From Qipengyuania atrilutea (GTDB lineage: Bacteria > Pseudomonadota > Alphaproteobacteria > Sphingomonadales > Sphingomonadaceae), in NCBI RefSeq assembly GCF_013370205.1, contig NZ_JABWGV010000002.1, forward strand, positions 62,001 through 126,000: DNA of 64,000 nt, written 5' to 3'. The translations under genes and the position numbers were made by a program. Under the pieces are notes generated by a model that had not been told where the DNA came from, ran no database searches, and saw nothing but the letters and a program-made list of their open reading frames with translations. Position 1 is the first letter of the stretch. Each line of letters starts with the position of its first letter. This document shows positions 34,911 to 44,888 of this stretch, piece by piece.

Positions 34911-35570
34911 ATGACCCGCAAGACGATCAAATTCAGTGCAGCCGCCGTAGCGGCCACGATGATTTTTACGCTCGCCAACGCCGAAGGTTCCTACGCCTTC
35001 GCACAGGAAGAGCAGATTACCGAACCAGCGGCGCAGGTTGCCGCCCCGGTTCTGACCGACGAAGTCGTCCCGGTGTTCGAAGCCGGTGAAGTCGTCCAGC
35101 CAATTCCCGAGGAAACCGAGGAAGACGAGCGCGCGAATGCAGCAGCTACGGCTTCATCGCTCCGGGAACTGGTCGCGCTTACCGATACGAGCGGCGACCT
35201 ATCCGAAAACATGCAGTGCCTTGCCGGTGCGATCTACTTCGAATCGCGCGGAGAGCCGCTATCCGGCCAGCTCGCAGTCGGTCAGGTCATCGTGAACCGC
35301 GCCGAATCGCAGCGTTTCCCCTCCGACTACTGCGGCGTGGTCTTCCAGCGTTCGCAGTTCTCTTTCGTACGCGGCGGCGCGATGCCGAAGATCCGGACAA
35401 ATTCGGCCGCATGGCGCAACGCGAAGGCACTCGCCCATATCGCTCATCAGGGCACGTGGGACAGCGAAGCCGGCGACAGCCTCTACTTCCACGCCAAATA
35501 CGTGAAACCGCGCTGGGCCTCGCGCAAGGAAGCGCGCGTCACCATTAACCGGCACATCTTCTACCGGTAA
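34911..35570 (+). CDS. SleB-type cell wall hydrolase
   Basis: The 219-residue protein has a signal peptide (about residues 1-31, ending near SYAFA), a Glu-rich low-complexity linker (about 33-90) and a C-terminal Hydrolase_2 (SleB) domain from about residue 100. The domain has CLAGAIYFESRGEPLSGQLAV, with the conserved Glu of this lysozyme-like family, QVIVNRAESQRFPSDYCGVV and FHAKYVKPRW. It probably cuts peptidoglycan glycan strands in the periplasm. An intrinsic terminator follows 19 bases after the stop. Confidence 0.9.
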   Translation: MTRKTIKFSAAAVAATMIFTLANAEGSYAFAQEEQITEPAAQVAAPVLTDEVVPVFEAGEVVQPIPEETEEDERANAAATASSLRELVALTDTSGDLSENMQCLAGAIYFESRGEPLSGQLAVGQVIVNRAESQRFPSDYCGVVFQRSQFSFVRGGAMPKIRTNSAAWRNAKALAHIAHQGTWDSEAGDSLYFHAKYVKPRWASRKEARVTINRHIFYR

Positions 35571-35589
35571 AACCTGCGGAATTAAATTG

Positions 35590-35627
35590 AAGCGCTCTGT
35601 CCGGATTGCCGGGCGGGGCGCTTTTTT
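35590..35627 (+). terminator. Intrinsic terminator after the SleB-type gene
   Basis: A GC-rich hairpin with outer stem AAGCGC/GCGCTT and inner CCGG-ATTG-CCGG is followed by TTTTTT. It ends the SleB-type gene transcript and stands just before the converging exonuclease III gene. Confidence 0.8.
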
Positions 35628-35637
35628 GTCGCCGTGG

Positions 35638-36411
35638 TCAGTCCGCGAACTCGGCCCAGACCGGGGTATGGTCGCTCGATTTCTCGCGGCCACGGTATTC
35701 CTTGTCGACGCCCACCGCGGTCATGCGGTCGGCCAGCTCTGGGCTCAAGAGCAGGTGATCGATGCGGAAGCCGTGGTCGCGCTGCCACGCGCCCGCCTGG
35801 TAGTCCCAGAACGTCCATACGCCGCCGCGCGGGTTCAGCGTATTGACCGCATCGGTCCATCCATCCGACAGCATTGCGAAATAGGCATTGCGCGATGCGG
35901 GCTGCATCAGCGCGTCGTTCGCCATGGCGGCAGGGGACCAGACGTCCTTGTCTTCGGGAATGACGTTGTAGTCGCCGATCAGCGCCGTCGGGATCTCGGC
36001 GTCCCATAGGGTCTTGGCATGCACCCGCAGGCGCTCCATCCATGCGAGCTTGTAGTCGAACTTGGGTCCGGGCTGCGGATTACCGTTGGGCAGGTAAATC
36101 GAGGCGACGCGTACGCCGTTCACGTCGGCTTCCAGGTAACGCGCCTGCTCATCGCTGTCGTCTCCGGAAAGGCCGCGCTGCGTTTCGACCGGCTTCACGC
36201 CGTCGGCGAGGATCGCCACCCCGTTGAAGCCTTTCTGGCCGTGCCAGATCGCCTCGTAGCCGATCTTCGCGAAGTCGTCTGCCGGAAAGCCTTCGTCCTG
36301 CGTCTTGATTTCCTGCAGGCAGGCGACGCTCGGGCGCGTTTCTTCAAGCCATTCGATCAGGCGCGGAAGCCGCGCCTTGATGCCGTTGATGTTGAAAGTC
36401 GCAATCCTCAT
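35638..36411 (-). CDS. xth: Exodeoxyribonuclease III
   Basis: Xth is an AP endonuclease and 3'-5' exonuclease of base-excision repair. The 257-residue protein starts MRIATFNINGIKARLPRL, with the metal-binding CLQEIKTQDE, GDYNVIPEDKDVW, and the catalytic SSDHTPVWAEF at the C terminus. Length fits the family (about 255-270). Confidence 0.95.
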   Translation of the reverse strand: MRIATFNINGIKARLPRLIEWLEETRPSVACLQEIKTQDEGFPADDFAKIGYEAIWHGQKGFNGVAILADGVKPVETQRGLSGDDSDEQARYLEADVNGVRVASIYLPNGNPQPGPKFDYKLAWMERLRVHAKTLWDAEIPTALIGDYNVIPEDKDVWSPAAMANDALMQPASRNAYFAMLSDGWTDAVNTLNPRGGVWTFWDYQAGAWQRDHGFRIDHLLLSPELADRMTAVGVDKEYRGREKSSDHTPVWAEFAD

Positions 36412-36450
36412 TGCCCGGCCTTCTGCCGCACAACGGCCTGCGCGTCTAAC

Positions 36451-36780
36451 CTAAATGCCGAAGCTCGATCCGCAGCCGCATCCTGCAGCGGCCTGCGGGT
36501 TCTCGACCCGGAAGGCAGCGCCGCCGAGCGACTCCACGAAATCCACCGTGCTCCCGGCGACGAGGTCAAGGCTGACGGGGTCAACCACAAGGCGCGCGCC
36601 ATCGGTCTCGCTGACGCTGTCGCCGTCGTCCGCTTCGCCTGCCAGTTCGAACTTGTACTGGAAGCCGGAGCAACCGCCCCCTTCTACGGACAGGCGCAGG
36701 ATCGGTTCGCGCGATTGCTTTTCCGCGATAAGTTTTACGCGGGTTGCGGCAGCGGGGCTGAGGGTAAGGGGATCGGCCAT
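36451..36780 (-). CDS. erpA: Iron-sulfur cluster insertion protein ErpA
   Basis: This A-type carrier delivers Fe-S clusters to target enzymes. The 109-residue protein has the three conserved cysteines in VEGGGCSGFQYKF and AAGCGCGSSF, and an HesB/IscA domain covering nearly all of it. ErpA and IscA are hard to separate by sequence; the length and C-terminal GCGCGSSF suit ErpA. Confidence 0.9.
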   Translation of the reverse strand: MADPLTLSPAAATRVKLIAEKQSREPILRLSVEGGGCSGFQYKFELAGEADDGDSVSETDGARLVVDPVSLDLVAGSTVDFVESLGGAAFRVENPQAAAGCGCGSSFGI

Positions 36781-36822
36781 GCGTCCTATCTAGGCGTTCG
36801 CATGCTCGGTTCCAAGCCGCCG

Positions 36823-37251
36823 TCAGGTCTGGATATACTGCCGCAGCGCCTGTGCTTCGTGCTGTACCTCGGCATAGCGCGACTTCACGAGATCACCGAT
36901 CGAGATGAAGCCGCACATCGCCGTACCGTCCATGACCGGCAGATGGCGGATGCGCCGACGCGTCATCAGGGCAAGCGCATCGTCGACCGAGGTTTGCCGC
37001 TCCACCGTGATTGGCGGCGAGGACATGATCGTGCCGACATCGGTGTCGATGCATCCCTTACCCTCGTGCGCGAGGCGATAGATCACATCGCGCTCGGAGA
37101 AGATGCCGACCACCGCGCCGTCCCGGATTACGGGCAGGGCGCCGATCCGCTTCTCCGCCAGCAGGGCAACCGCATCGATTACCGACATGTCCGGATGGGC
37201 GACGACGACATCCGCGATGTCGCGCGTTTCGATCAGTTGAGCGATCTTCAT
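36823..37251 (-). CDS. CBS domain-pair protein
   Basis: The 142-residue protein is two CBS domains: VVVAHPDMSVIDAVALLAEKRIGALPV with FSERDVIYRL, and TVERQTSVDDALALMTRRRIRHLPV with ISIGDLVKSR. Such pairs usually bind adenosine nucleotides and sense energy state; the partner is unknown. The ATG at 37251 has AGGAGG eight bases upstream, which decides this start over longer frames. Confidence 0.88.
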   Translation of the reverse strand: MKIAQLIETRDIADVVVAHPDMSVIDAVALLAEKRIGALPVIRDGAVVGIFSERDVIYRLAHEGKGCIDTDVGTIMSSPPITVERQTSVDDALALMTRRRIRHLPVMDGTAMCGFISIGDLVKSRYAEVQHEAQALRQYIQT

Positions 37252-37380
37252 AGCTGCATCCTCCTCGCTGTTGTTGCCGCGATTGTGCCATGAAGGGGGC
37301 GAAATTGCGAGTCCGCCAGTCGAGGCGAGCCCAGGCGGGCCAACCTTGCGCCTTCTACCAGCATACCCCATGAAAGGGGC

Positions 37381-37686
37381 ATGACGCGCAAATCCCCTCT
37401 GGACGATCCCCGCAACGCCGCCTTCGCCTGGGCCCGGTACAAGCGGTTGATGCGCTTTATGTTCCTGTTGGCGGTAGGCGTCGTGCTGATTGCCTTCGCG
37501 CTGATCTACAAGGGCGGCGACCCGGTTTCGATCCACTTCTACATCGCGGTGGGACTGGCGATCACCTTCACCATGCTACTGACGGGCGCGCTGATGGGCC
37601 TCGTGTTCCTATCGCATGGGACGGGCCACGACGAGGCGGTAGAGGACCGACTCGGCGAAGAAGCCGATCACTGGCGCAAGGACTAG
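37381..37686 (+). CDS. Small two-helix membrane protein
   Basis: The 101-residue protein has a basic N terminus, hydrophobic helices at about 27-45 and 53-77, and an acidic C terminus ([13 protein letters not shown]). It converges with the ferredoxin-like gene, overlapping it by four bases at the stops. I do not recognise the family. Confidence 0.65.
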   Translation: MTRKSPLDDPRNAAFAWARYKRLMRFMFLLAVGVVLIAFALIYKGGDPVSIHFYIAVGLAITFTMLLTGALMGLVFLSHGTGHDEAVEDRLGEEADHWRKD

Positions 37687-38069
37687 CGGCCGGTTTCTTC
37701 GGGCGGACGAAGGCGGTAGGCCTCCACCGGTTCGCCGCGGATGAGATGCACCTGAATGATCTGTTCCAGCGCTTCGGGCGTGCAGGAGTGATACCACACG
37801 TTATCGGGCCACACGACCGCGATCGGCCCGTGCTCGCATATCTGCAGGCAATCGGCCTTGGTCCGCGCGACAGGCCCGCCCTCGCGGCTCGGCTTGGTGA
37901 GACCGAGCTCCTTCATCCGGCGCTTCAGGAACTTCCAACTCTGCTCGCCTTCCTTGCGCGAACAGCATTTCTGCTTTTCCGCCAGCGCGCACAGGAAGAT
38001 ATGCCGCTGCGTCTCGCTCCCGCCTAGTTTCGCGAGTGCCTTTTCCGCTTTGTGGAGTCCGCCGCTCAC
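37683..38069 (-). CDS. Thioredoxin-like [2Fe-2S] ferredoxin
   Basis: The 128-residue protein fits the thioredoxin-like 2Fe-2S ferredoxin group: cysteine clusters [19 protein letters not shown] and [13 protein letters not shown] supply cluster ligands, and [16 protein letters not shown] ends the fold. The GTG at 38069 overlaps the S9 peptidase stop by four bases (GTGA). Role is probably electron transfer; the partner is unknown. Confidence 0.82.
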   Translation of the reverse strand: MSGGLHKAEKALAKLGGSETQRHIFLCALAEKQKCCSRKEGEQSWKFLKRRMKELGLTKPSREGGPVARTKADCLQICEHGPIAVVWPDNVWYHSCTPEALEQIIQVHLIRGEPVEAYRLRPPEETGR

Positions 38070-40219
38070 TCGGCCGCGCTGCCTTCCCCATCCTTGAGAT
38101 ATCGCGCGAGCCAGTCGAACACGACATTGTGCCACTGCAGCGAATTCTTGGGCTTCAGTACCCAGTGGTTCTCGTCCGGGAAAACGAGCAGTTGCGATTC
38201 GATGCCGCGTTCCTGAAGGGCGGTGAAGGACGCGATGCCTTGCGTATACGGTACGCGGAAGTCCTGCTCGCCGGTTATGACGAGCATCGGCGTCTTCCAC
38301 TGGTCGACGTAGTTGACGGGGTTGAACCGCTCGTACTGTTCGGTCTGCTCGGCGTAGGATCCGCCGAAGTCCCAGCGCGGAAACCACAGTTCTTCGGTCA
38401 CGTAATAGAAGCTGCGCATGTCGAACAGGCCGTCGTGCTGGACGAGGCAATCGAAGCGGTCGGGCCACTGTCCCGCGATCCAGTTCATCATGAAGCCGCC
38501 GTATGACGCGCCCATCGCGCAGGCCTTGCTGCCATCGATCTGGCTATCCTGCGCAAGCGCAGCAGCGAGACCGAGCTTCAGGTCTTCAAGCGGTTTACCG
38601 CCCCAGTCGCGGTTGATGCTGTCGGTGAACTCCTGACCGTAACCGGTCGATCCGTGGAAATCGACCGAGATGACGGCGTAGCCCTGGCTCGCAAGAACGC
38701 GGGGGTTCCAGCGGCTCGACCATCCGTCGTTGAACGAACCTTGCGGCCCGCCATGGACGTAGAGAATAGCCGGCATCGGGCCGTCCTGATTTTCCAGCTT
38801 GGTTATCTGGCCCCATACCGTATCGCCGTTTGCGCCCGCGAAGTTGAAGCGCTTGGTCTCGATCGAGGCGAGTTCGCCGACCTGACCTTTTGCAATATCC
38901 GTAATGGGAAGCGCCTGACCCCAGTTCTCCGACAGGAAGATTTCGGCTGGAGCGCCGATGGAGTCCTGTGTGAACAGCAGGCGATTGCCGGAAAGCGGTT
39001 TGACGTTTCCGATATGCGCTTCGTTTCCGGCCATCAGGTCGAGGCGCTCGACCTTGCCGCTGTGCGGATCGATCCGGAATGCAGGCGTATCGAGCACGTC
39101 CTGCGCCGTCGCGACGATCCAGCGGCCGTCCGGCGTCCATGCAAGCGATCCGAAGCTGCGGTCGAAAACCTGCGTGAGGGCGCGCGTTTCGCCGGTACGC
39201 AGGTCGCGGAGGTGCACCACCTGCCGGTCCGCTTCGTAATTCGGCCGCGCCATCGCGAGATAGGCAAGCTGGCGTCCGTCGGGCGAGGGCGCAGGCGACA
39301 GGTCGAACGCTTCGTTCGCATCGGTCAGATTGCGCGGCGCTTCGCCGGAGAGGTCTGCGTAGTAGATATCCGTGTCGGTCGAGGTCGGTTCGGCTGCATT
39401 GGCTTCGCGCGCGACGAAGTACACGCCTTTGCCGTCCGCAGCCCAGGCGACGTCCTCTCCCCCACCGAACGGCTTTATGGGCGTATCGCCGACCAGCGCT
39501 TCCGCGCCTGCAGGACCGTCGATCGGCATTCCGCTTCCCGACGCCTTTCCGTTCGCGAGGTCGTAGACAAAGACGCGGCTGTATGTGCCCGGCGTTTCCC
39601 AGGTATCCCAGTGGCGGATGAAGCCCGTATCGCCTTCGTATAGGCGGCCGGTTCCGGGGCCGGTCAGATGCGCGGTGCCGTCACCCTCGCAGCCGAAGGT
39701 CGTACATTCGCGCGAGATTTCGCCCCATACCGCAAGCTTGCCGCCAGTAGGTGCGACTGCGAAGCCGGCAATATCGGCGGCGAAGTCGGTCACTTGTTCG
39801 GGTGCGCCGGCCACACCTGCAGGCGAGATGCGCGTACGCCAGATGCGGCTCTTTTCGTCCCCGCCAGTGCCTGCCCGTCCGCTCAGGAAATAAAGGTAGC
39901 CGTCCGGTCCGAAGGTAGCGCTGTTCGCATCGCCGCCAAGATCGAGCGCGACGGGCTCCGCGTCCATGTCCATGACCGGGCGCCAGTAAAGCGTCGTGGT
40001 ACGTGAAAAGCTTTCCGGATCAGTGTTCGTGACCGCATAAACCATGTGCTGTCCGTTGGGCGAAACGACAGGTGCCCCGACGCGGGGCATCGTGACGAGA
40101 TCGACTGCGCTCATCGGCCTCGCGGCAGGCGCGGCGCTGGTCTGAGCGGACGCGGGGACGGCTAGATATGCGGCAAGGGCAGCAAGCGAACAGGCCATCG
40201 GGCCGGTAATTTTCTTCAT
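38066..40219 (-). CDS. Secreted S9 family peptidase (prolyl oligopeptidase-like)
   Basis: The 717-residue protein has a signal peptide ([20 protein letters not shown], cleavage near VPASA), an N-terminal WD40/beta-propeller with [11 protein letters not shown] and [15 protein letters not shown], and a C-terminal alpha/beta-hydrolase domain. The nucleophile Ser is in [12 protein letters not shown], and DENHWVL supplies His. It is a periplasmic dipeptidyl or acylaminoacyl peptidase of the S9C type. I took the ATG at 40219 because the signal peptide starts there. Confidence 0.9.
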   Translation of the reverse strand: MKKITGPMACSLAALAAYLAVPASAQTSAAPAARPMSAVDLVTMPRVGAPVVSPNGQHMVYAVTNTDPESFSRTTTLYWRPVMDMDAEPVALDLGGDANSATFGPDGYLYFLSGRAGTGGDEKSRIWRTRISPAGVAGAPEQVTDFAADIAGFAVAPTGGKLAVWGEISRECTTFGCEGDGTAHLTGPGTGRLYEGDTGFIRHWDTWETPGTYSRVFVYDLANGKASGSGMPIDGPAGAEALVGDTPIKPFGGGEDVAWAADGKGVYFVAREANAAEPTSTDTDIYYADLSGEAPRNLTDANEAFDLSPAPSPDGRQLAYLAMARPNYEADRQVVHLRDLRTGETRALTQVFDRSFGSLAWTPDGRWIVATAQDVLDTPAFRIDPHSGKVERLDLMAGNEAHIGNVKPLSGNRLLFTQDSIGAPAEIFLSENWGQALPITDIAKGQVGELASIETKRFNFAGANGDTVWGQITKLENQDGPMPAILYVHGGPQGSFNDGWSSRWNPRVLASQGYAVISVDFHGSTGYGQEFTDSINRDWGGKPLEDLKLGLAAALAQDSQIDGSKACAMGASYGGFMMNWIAGQWPDRFDCLVQHDGLFDMRSFYYVTEELWFPRWDFGGSYAEQTEQYERFNPVNYVDQWKTPMLVITGEQDFRVPYTQGIASFTALQERGIESQLLVFPDENHWVLKPKNSLQWHNVVFDWLARYLKDGEGSAAE

Positions 40220-40279
40220 GCGCGCACAGTTGCGCAATCGCCGGGCAGGCGCAAGAAGTTAAGGCTGCCGGGTAACTTT

Positions 40280-40846
40280 CTAGCGGGCTTTCTTGCCGAT
40301 CCGTGCGATCTCGGCCTTCACTAGACGCTCCACCATGCCAGGAAGATTGTCGTCGAGCCACTGCGCCAGCATCGGACGCAAAAGATCGCGGGTCAGTTCC
40401 TCGAGCGAGGTTTCGCCCGCGCGCAAGGTGCGCTGCGCACCTTTCGGGTCCGACAGCATGGCGAGCGCGGCCAGATTGTCCCGCATCGCCATGCGCACGT
40501 CGGCGCTGGTCAGCGGACCACCATCGAGGTCGTCGGCGTAATCCTCGTCCTCGTCCGCGTCATCGACGTCCGCGGAAATCTCGTCATCGTCCTGCCATGG
40601 TCCGTATTCGAGCGGCTCGGCACCTTCGTCGATCAGCAATTCCTCGTTCGAAACCGGTGCAGCTTCGTTCGAGCCGAGGATCTCGTCCTCCGCCAATTCG
40701 AGTACTTCCTCGGCCTCCTCCGCATCGGCGGGTTCGGCGCGGTTGTCCGTGTATCGCGGCACGCCGATGGCACGGCTGTCGCGCGCGATCACCTTCTTGA
40801 TGGAATCGAGAATTTCCTCGACCGACGGTTCGCCAAGCTGGTGCAT
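40280..40846 (-). CDS. popZ: Polar organizing protein PopZ (DUF2497)
   Basis: PopZ forms a polar matrix that anchors the ParB-parS centromere in Caulobacter. The 188-residue product begins MHQLGEPSVEEILDSIKKVI, the conserved N-terminal helix that binds clients, then an acidic Asp/Glu-rich disordered middle, and the C-terminal RDLLRPMLAQWLDDNLPGMV plus ERLVKAEIARIG, which drives assembly. The frame stays open upstream (ATG at 40876, TTG at 40897), so the start is uncertain. With oriC, parABS and PopZ in one window, the origin-tethering set is linked. Confidence 0.9.
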   Translation of the reverse strand: MHQLGEPSVEEILDSIKKVIARDSRAIGVPRYTDNRAEPADAEEAEEVLELAEDEILGSNEAAPVSNEELLIDEGAEPLEYGPWQDDDEISADVDDADEDEDYADDLDGGPLTSADVRMAMRDNLAALAMLSDPKGAQRTLRAGETSLEELTRDLLRPMLAQWLDDNLPGMVERLVKAEIARIGKKAR

Positions 40847-40949
40847 CAGAATTCGGGCCCCTGTGACATACGGCATCGGCACAATCGCTCGCCGCAAACA
40901 CGGTCTAAACGAAATTGGATGCGTTTATCAAATGCGTTTACGGTTGCGG

Positions 40950-42476
40950 TTACTGATCGGGTTCGCGTTCGTAGGGACCCATGTCGGGTATTTCGGCATC
41001 GGGCGCAGGCACGTCGATCGTCCGCGTGCTTTGCGTTTCCGGATCGGGATCGCGGTCCCAGTCGAAGAACTTGCCCTCCACCCGCTCGTAATTGACGACC
41101 GGATCGTAGAGCGGCCCGGCTTCGCCAAGCCCCAGATCGCGCGCTTCGGCGCGGCCCATCGCCGCAAGCAGGCTGAAGCCGGCGACGTAGGCATTACGCC
41201 GCGCGGTCACGAGCTGGACCTGCGTATTGAGCAGTTCCTGTTCGGCATCGAGAATGTCGATGATCGTGCGATTGCCGACCGAGTTTTCCGCCCGCACACC
41301 TTCGAGGCTAAGCGCGGCGGCATCAACCGCTGTCTGCGAGGAAGCGATGATCGCCTGTGAGGCTTGCAGGCTCGCCCAGGCCGCCCGGACCTGCGCGATC
41401 ACGTCGCGTTCCGCTGCCACGATCTGCTCGAGCGCGACAGAGGCACGCGCCTGCGCCTGACGCTGCTGCGCAGCGATGCGTCCACCTTGAAACAGGGGAA
41501 TGGAGAAGGAAACGCCCGCCTGTGCGCCGGTGGCCACTTGCGGACTGGCAACGACCTCGCTGTTCGGATCGTCCGGATCGAGCACGCCGTCGGGCACGCT
41601 GCCGAGGAAGTTCTGGTAGTCGTAGCCGGTGAAGACCGACACGCGCGGCAACCGCTGTGCGCCTGCTACCCGAATATCGTAACCTGCCGCCACGGCGCGT
41701 TCGCGCGCGGCAATGAGGTCGGGATTGTTCTCGAGCGCGATATCTACCGCGGTTTCCACGTCGCTGGGAATGTCGGTCAGCGGCGGAGGCGGCTGCAGAT
41801 TGGTCGGCGCTTCGCCCACCAACTGAATATAGGTCTCGCGCGCGGAGATGAGGTTCGACTGTGCGCTCCGCAAATCGCCTTCGGCAAGCGCAAGCCGCGC
41901 CTGCGACTGCGCGACGTCGGTGCGGGTGAGAATGCCGATCTCGAACCGGTCGCTCGTCGCCTGCAGGTTGATGCCGAGCACTTCGACCTGGTTAGCGGTC
42001 AGGCCCACGACCGCTTCGCTGCGCAGCACGTCCATGTAGGCGGCGACGACCTGGCTGAAGATGGCCGATTCGGTGCCGCGAAGGTCCGCGCGCCCGGCTT
42101 CCACGCGCTCTACCGCCGCGCGTACGGAATATTTGACCGCACCGCCCGAATAGATCGGCACGCCGAGATCGATCCCGGTATTGACGGCCCGGCTGGGCGA
42201 GAAGAAACTCGTCGAGTTCTGCTTCAGTATCTCGGTATAGGTTCCGCTGGCTTCGACCGAGGGGCGCCCTGCGCTCTTCTGGATCGGCACGTTCTCGTCG
42301 ATCGCGCGAAGCTCGGACCGTGCGGATTCCAGCGTCGGATTGCTGCGATAGGCCTGGAGTAGCGCCTCGCGCAGCGTGTCCGCATAGGCAGGCGTTTCGG
42401 TCAGCGCGAGCACCGCGCAGGAGGCAAGCGCCGTGACCGCGTAACCCGCGCTCCGTAGCCGGCCCTGGCCGCTCAT
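40950..42476 (-). CDS. tolC: TolC family outer membrane efflux/secretion channel
   Basis: The 508-residue protein has a signal peptide (ending near ETPAYA) and two repeated OEP halves with long helices, including the typical TLREALLQAYRSNPTLESARS and the family's paired heptad regions. TolC forms the outer-membrane tunnel of type I secretion and RND efflux. The ATG at 42476 overlaps the preceding methyltransferase stop by one base (TGATG). The C-terminal tail after residue 440 is acidic and disordered. Confidence 0.93.
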   Translation of the reverse strand: MSGQGRLRSAGYAVTALASCAVLALTETPAYADTLREALLQAYRSNPTLESARSELRAIDENVPIQKSAGRPSVEASGTYTEILKQNSTSFFSPSRAVNTGIDLGVPIYSGGAVKYSVRAAVERVEAGRADLRGTESAIFSQVVAAYMDVLRSEAVVGLTANQVEVLGINLQATSDRFEIGILTRTDVAQSQARLALAEGDLRSAQSNLISARETYIQLVGEAPTNLQPPPPLTDIPSDVETAVDIALENNPDLIAARERAVAAGYDIRVAGAQRLPRVSVFTGYDYQNFLGSVPDGVLDPDDPNSEVVASPQVATGAQAGVSFSIPLFQGGRIAAQQRQAQARASVALEQIVAAERDVIAQVRAAWASLQASQAIIASSQTAVDAAALSLEGVRAENSVGNRTIIDILDAEQELLNTQVQLVTARRNAYVAGFSLLAAMGRAEARDLGLGEAGPLYDPVVNYERVEGKFFDWDRDPDPETQSTRTIDVPAPDAEIPDMGPYEREPDQ

Positions 42477-43087
42477 CAGAACTGCCATGCCTTCTTGCGG
42501 TCGAACTGCGTGAGCCGCGGGATGCCGAGTTCGCCAAGCGGTGCGAAGGCCACGCCATCGCCGCTCTTCCGGCCGCGCGCGATCCGTGTCACGCCGTCCC
42601 GGACGAGACCGGTGACGACCCGTGCATCGTCCGCCATCCGCCTGACGAGCGCGGCAGGCATTTCCTCGATCGCGCCGTCGATCAGTACGAGAGTGAAGGG
42701 CGTATCCCCATTTGCTTCCTTGAAAGCATCAGCGGGCGTGACGGTTGTGACCGAACCGGCCAGCGGAGTAGCCAGCGCGCCGAGATAGCCGCTGCCGCCG
42801 TCCACGATCAGGACGTGATCGGAGGCGGTAGGGCGCGCTTCTTCAAGCATCATGCCGTAGAATACGGGCGGCGCCATCACGCCGCCGTCCGGGAATTTGA
42901 GCGAGCGGTCGACATAAGCACTCGCACGAAGACCTTCGGGCACGAAATCCTCGCGTGCGACGCTGCGCATCCGGTTCAGCACGAAGTCCGCGTTCACCCC
43001 ACTCGTGCGTAGCTGGCTGTCGATCATCGCCTTGCGTGCAGTCGCATAAAACTGCGCGTTGTCCCGCCTGTTTTCGGCCCCGCTCAT
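42476..43087 (-). CDS. Protein-L-isoaspartate O-methyltransferase family protein
   Basis: The 203-residue protein matches the PCMT family: DSQLRTSGVNADFVLNRMRS, ARED and LIVDGGSGYLGALATPL. The SAM loop (usually GTGSGY with acidic ends) is altered to DGGSGYLGA, and TVTPADA replaces the usual acidic strand, so true isoaspartyl activity is uncertain. It is translationally coupled to tolC, an arrangement I recall from sphingomonads. Confidence 0.85.
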   Translation of the reverse strand: MSGAENRRDNAQFYATARKAMIDSQLRTSGVNADFVLNRMRSVAREDFVPEGLRASAYVDRSLKFPDGGVMAPPVFYGMMLEEARPTASDHVLIVDGGSGYLGALATPLAGSVTTVTPADAFKEANGDTPFTLVLIDGAIEEMPAALVRRMADDARVVTGLVRDGVTRIARGRKSGDGVAFAPLGELGIPRLTQFDRKKAWQF

Positions 43088-43271
43088 GTCAATCGATCCA
43101 ACCCCGTTCCAAGGTGTATTAAGAGTGCAATACAGTTAGTCTCATGCTGCCTTAAGCGCAACCGTTATTGCAGCCAAGGCCTTTGACGCTTCCCGTCATT
43201 AACCGCTAGTGGCGCTAGGTAAAGAGCGCGGCCGATGCGCGCGCCTATCTGCCGATGGAAGGAATCGTTCG

Positions 43272-44798
43272 ATGAGCGACATGACCATAATCCAGGAAGA
43301 CGATCTTATCGAAACGGTAGCCGATGCGCTGCAGTACATCAGCTACTACCACCCGATGGATTACATCCAGGCGCTCGGAAAGGCCTATGAGGCCGAACAG
43401 GGCGAAGCTGCCAAGGATGCGATTGCGCAGATCCTGACGAACAGCCGGATGTGCGCCGAAGGGCACCGTCCGATCTGCCAAGACACCGGGATCGTCAACG
43501 TCTTCATAAAATGGGGGCAGAACTGCCGCCTCGATTCGAAGCGCAGCCTGCAGGAAATCGTCGATGAGGGCGTGCGCCGCGCCTATACCAACAGCGACAA
43601 CAAGCTGCGTGCCTCGATCCTTGCCGATCCGGCTTTCACCCGGCGCAACACGCGCGACAACACGCCCTGCGTGCTTTCGGTCGAGATGGTGCCGGGCGAT
43701 ACCGTTGGTATCGACGTCGCGGCGAAAGGCGGGGGCAGCGAGAACAAATCGAAGTTCAAGATGATGAACCCGAGCGACAACATCGTCGACTGGGTGGTCG
43801 AGCAGATCCCGTCGATGGGAGCCGGCTGGTGTCCGCCCGGAATGCTCGGCATCGGCATCGGCGGCACGGCGGAAAAATGCATGAAGCTGGCCAAGCAGTC
43901 GCTTATGGATCCGATCGACATGGCGCAGCTCAAGCAGCGCGGCCCGCGAAGCGATATCGAGCAGCTGCGGGTCGACATCTACGATGCCGTCAATGCAATG
44001 GGCATCGGTGCGCAGGGGCTGGGCGGCCTATCCACCGTGCTCGACGTAAAGATCCTCGAATGGCCGTGCCATGCCGCCGGCAAGCCGGTGGGAATGATCC
44101 CCAACTGCGCGGCCACGCGCCACGCGCATATCACCATGGACGGAAGCGGGCCGGCCTATCTCCCGCAGCCCGACCTCGACGACTGGCCGAAAGTGAACTG
44201 GCAGCCGGACAGTTCGGCGCGGCGCGTCGATCTCGACACGCTCACGCAGGAAGAGGTCAACCAGTGGAGCGCGGGCGACCGCCTACTGCTGTCGGGTAAG
44301 ATGCTGACGGGCCGCGACGCGGCGCACAAGCGCATCAAGGACATGCTCGACCGCGGCGAGGAACTGCCGGTCGATTTCAGGGGCCGCGCAATCTACTACG
44401 TCGGGCCGGTCGATCCGGTCATGGACGAGGTGGTCGGCCCGGCGGGCCCGACCACCGCGACGCGCATGGACAAGTTCACCGAGATGATGCTCGACTTAGG
44501 GCTGCTTGCGATGATCGGGAAGGCGGAACGCGGCCCCGACGCCGTCGACGTCATCAGCCGCTTCAAGACTGCGTACCTGATGGCGACGGGCGGGGCGGCC
44601 TACCTCGTAAGCCGGGCCATCAAGGGCAGCAGGGTCGCCGCGTTCGAAGACCTCGGCATGGAAGCGATCTACGAGTTCGAAGTCGAGAACATGCCGGTCA
44701 CGGTTGCCGTCGACAGCGCAGGCAACAACGTCCACAAACAGGCGCCCGCCGAGTGGCGCAAACGGATCAGGGAAGAGAATCTGCTGCCGACGCTGTAG
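43272..44798 (+). CDS. Class I fumarate hydratase (Fe-S)
   Basis: The enzyme interconverts fumarate and malate in the TCA cycle using a [4Fe-4S] cluster. The 508-residue single chain joins the alpha and beta domains of class I fumarases: RPICQDTGIVNVFIKWG and SKFKMMNPSDNIVDWV with GIGIGGTAEKCMKLAKQSL in the alpha part, and RGRAIYYVGPVDPVMDEVVGPAGPTTATRMD in the beta part. Start at 43272 gives MSDMTIIQEDD. The 184-base gap before it shows no feature I can identify. Confidence 0.95.
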   Translation: MSDMTIIQEDDLIETVADALQYISYYHPMDYIQALGKAYEAEQGEAAKDAIAQILTNSRMCAEGHRPICQDTGIVNVFIKWGQNCRLDSKRSLQEIVDEGVRRAYTNSDNKLRASILADPAFTRRNTRDNTPCVLSVEMVPGDTVGIDVAAKGGGSENKSKFKMMNPSDNIVDWVVEQIPSMGAGWCPPGMLGIGIGGTAEKCMKLAKQSLMDPIDMAQLKQRGPRSDIEQLRVDIYDAVNAMGIGAQGLGGLSTVLDVKILEWPCHAAGKPVGMIPNCAATRHAHITMDGSGPAYLPQPDLDDWPKVNWQPDSSARRVDLDTLTQEEVNQWSAGDRLLLSGKMLTGRDAAHKRIKDMLDRGEELPVDFRGRAIYYVGPVDPVMDEVVGPAGPTTATRMDKFTEMMLDLGLLAMIGKAERGPDAVDVISRFKTAYLMATGGAAYLVSRAIKGSRVAAFEDLGMEAIYEFEVENMPVTVAVDSAGNNVHKQAPAEWRKRIREENLLPTL

Positions 44799-44888
44799 GA
44801 CCGGGGGCGTGGGCCATCGACCAACGCCCTTCGCTTCTCGACCGCCGGGCTGGATAGGAGCGGCAGGTTTGGACTATCGAGGGCACGT

